Source of the DNA: Pseudolysobacter antarcticus | GTDB taxonomy: Bacteria > Pseudomonadota > Gammaproteobacteria > Xanthomonadales > Rhodanobacteraceae | Direction of reading: 5' to 3' | Assembly (NCBI RefSeq): GCF_004168365.1 | Contig: NZ_CP035704.1 | Span: 4,216,001-4,280,000, forward strand | Length of the DNA stretch: 64,000 nucleotides | Shown: positions 63,663-64,000 of the stretch, piece after piece | How the letters are laid out: each line of letters begins with the position of its first letter | Position numbering within the stretch: position 1 is the first letter of the stretch | Program-made: the position numbers and the translations under genes | Notes under the pieces: model-generated | Database searches by the model: none | Told to the model about the DNA's origin: nothing | The model's input: the letters and a program-made list of their open reading frames with translations, nothing else

Positions 63663-64000
63663 TCAATAAGCAAACTCGCTGAACACCGGATCGACGCTGC
63701 CTTTCCATTGCTTGTGGAACAGTTCGAGCTTGCGCTCTGCCGGGGTTTGATTTGCTTCGGCGAATTCGATCAGCGGTTCGATGAAACTGCTTTCGTCGGC
63801 GCCTTTGCTGTTCTTGCGCGCGCGGCGTTGCAGGCCGGCGTGCGCGATCTTGAGCGTCTGGATGGCGAGGTCGCGCAGGGTACCATTGCGGAACGGTGTT
63901 TTGAGTGCGTTTCGGGCGACGCCGTCACGCAACTGGTTGCGTTCGACCATCGAGAAATCCTTGACGAGATCCCACGCCGCATCGAGTGCGGCATCGTCGT
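63663..64000 (-). CDS. gshA: Glutamate-cysteine ligase, C-terminal end (partial)
   Basis: The gene runs off the right edge; about 111 residues of its 3' end are visible. The end reads DPVFSEFAY, and internal pieces such as ALKTPFRNGTLRDLAIQTLKIA match the C-terminus of the plant/xanthomonad-type (GCS2) GshA. In-frame sequence continues to 64000 (DAALDAAWDLVKDF), so the ORF start seen at 63950 is internal. It makes gamma-glutamylcysteine, the first step of glutathione synthesis. Confidence 0.82.
   Translation of the reverse strand, partial: DDAALDAAWDLVKDFSMVERNQLRDGVARNALKTPFRNGTLRDLAIQTLKIAHAGLQRRARKNSKGADESSFIEPLIEFAEANQTPAERKLELFHKQWKGSVDPVFSEFAY

Noticed and set aside
63663-63950. Separate 95-residue gene at the right edge
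   Set aside because: The frame is open to the window end and the sequence matches the C-terminus of GshA, so the apparent start is an internal methionine.

Overview
The window looks like chromosomal DNA from a high-GC gammaproteobacterium, most probably of the Xanthomonadales (Rhodanobacteraceae / Lysobacter-Dokdonella neighbourhood). The basis is gene order (algZ-algR directly followed by and overlapping hemC), several families common in that order (S9 and paired M3 peptidases, VPS10/BNR-repeat protein, DUF4331, YceH), and a secreted Kelch protein ending in a '..FRNGFES..' tail of the type seen on xanthomonad exoproteins. This is inference; no rRNA is present to confirm it. Coding density is high and no transposase, phage, CRISPR, tRNA or rRNA was recognised.

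Region 1 (1-4770) is an uptake [NiFe]-hydrogenase operon: small subunit, large subunit, two tandem four-cysteine HiPIP-like proteins, and a maturation protease with a C-terminal extension. The small subunit has no Tat signal and lacks one ligand at both its proximal and distal clusters, as expected for the group 2a (Huc-like) high-affinity enzymes. Region 2 (4910-12057) has a response-regulator gene that has lost its centre by an in-frame deletion, its intact histidine kinase, a large PAS/GAF/GGDEF/EAL protein, a WYL regulator and a TonB-like one-TM protein. Region 3 (12146-16659) is a SoeABC-type molybdoenzyme operon. Region 4 (16791-21097) has a DUF481 outer-membrane protein, then hemC/algR/algZ and a carboxylesterase on the minus strand.

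Region 5 (21242-31918) holds an S9 peptidase, a 14-repeat Kelch protein, pssA, a DJ-1/PfpI protein, YceH, a GspG-like protein and a zinc metalloprotease. Region 6 (32229-36965) is a three-gene 2-oxoacid oxidoreductase system with a fused FAD/ferredoxin electron-input subunit. Region 7 (36989-38913) is MAPEG, two small less GC-rich genes around a long hairpin, and a methyltransferase. Region 8 (39079-43456) is metNIQ and a thioredoxin-like DUF255 protein. Region 9 (43470-52612) has a VPS10-like protein, a MATE pump and a minus-strand operon DUF4331 / lipoprotein / TPR / HupE-UreJ.

Region 10 (52848-64000) has a RES/Xre toxin-antitoxin pair, a TfoX C-terminal-domain protein, free-methionine-sulfoxide reductase, TMEM175-like channel overlapping bioD, two M3 peptidases (one lipoprotein, one soluble), an SPFH protein, a PUA/EVE-like HNH nuclease and the 3' end of gshA.

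The most noteworthy material is the hydrogenase operon with its twin HiPIP-like proteins and extended protease, followed by the DUF4331-HupE operon, the self-contained 2-oxoacid oxidoreductase and the internally deleted response regulator.
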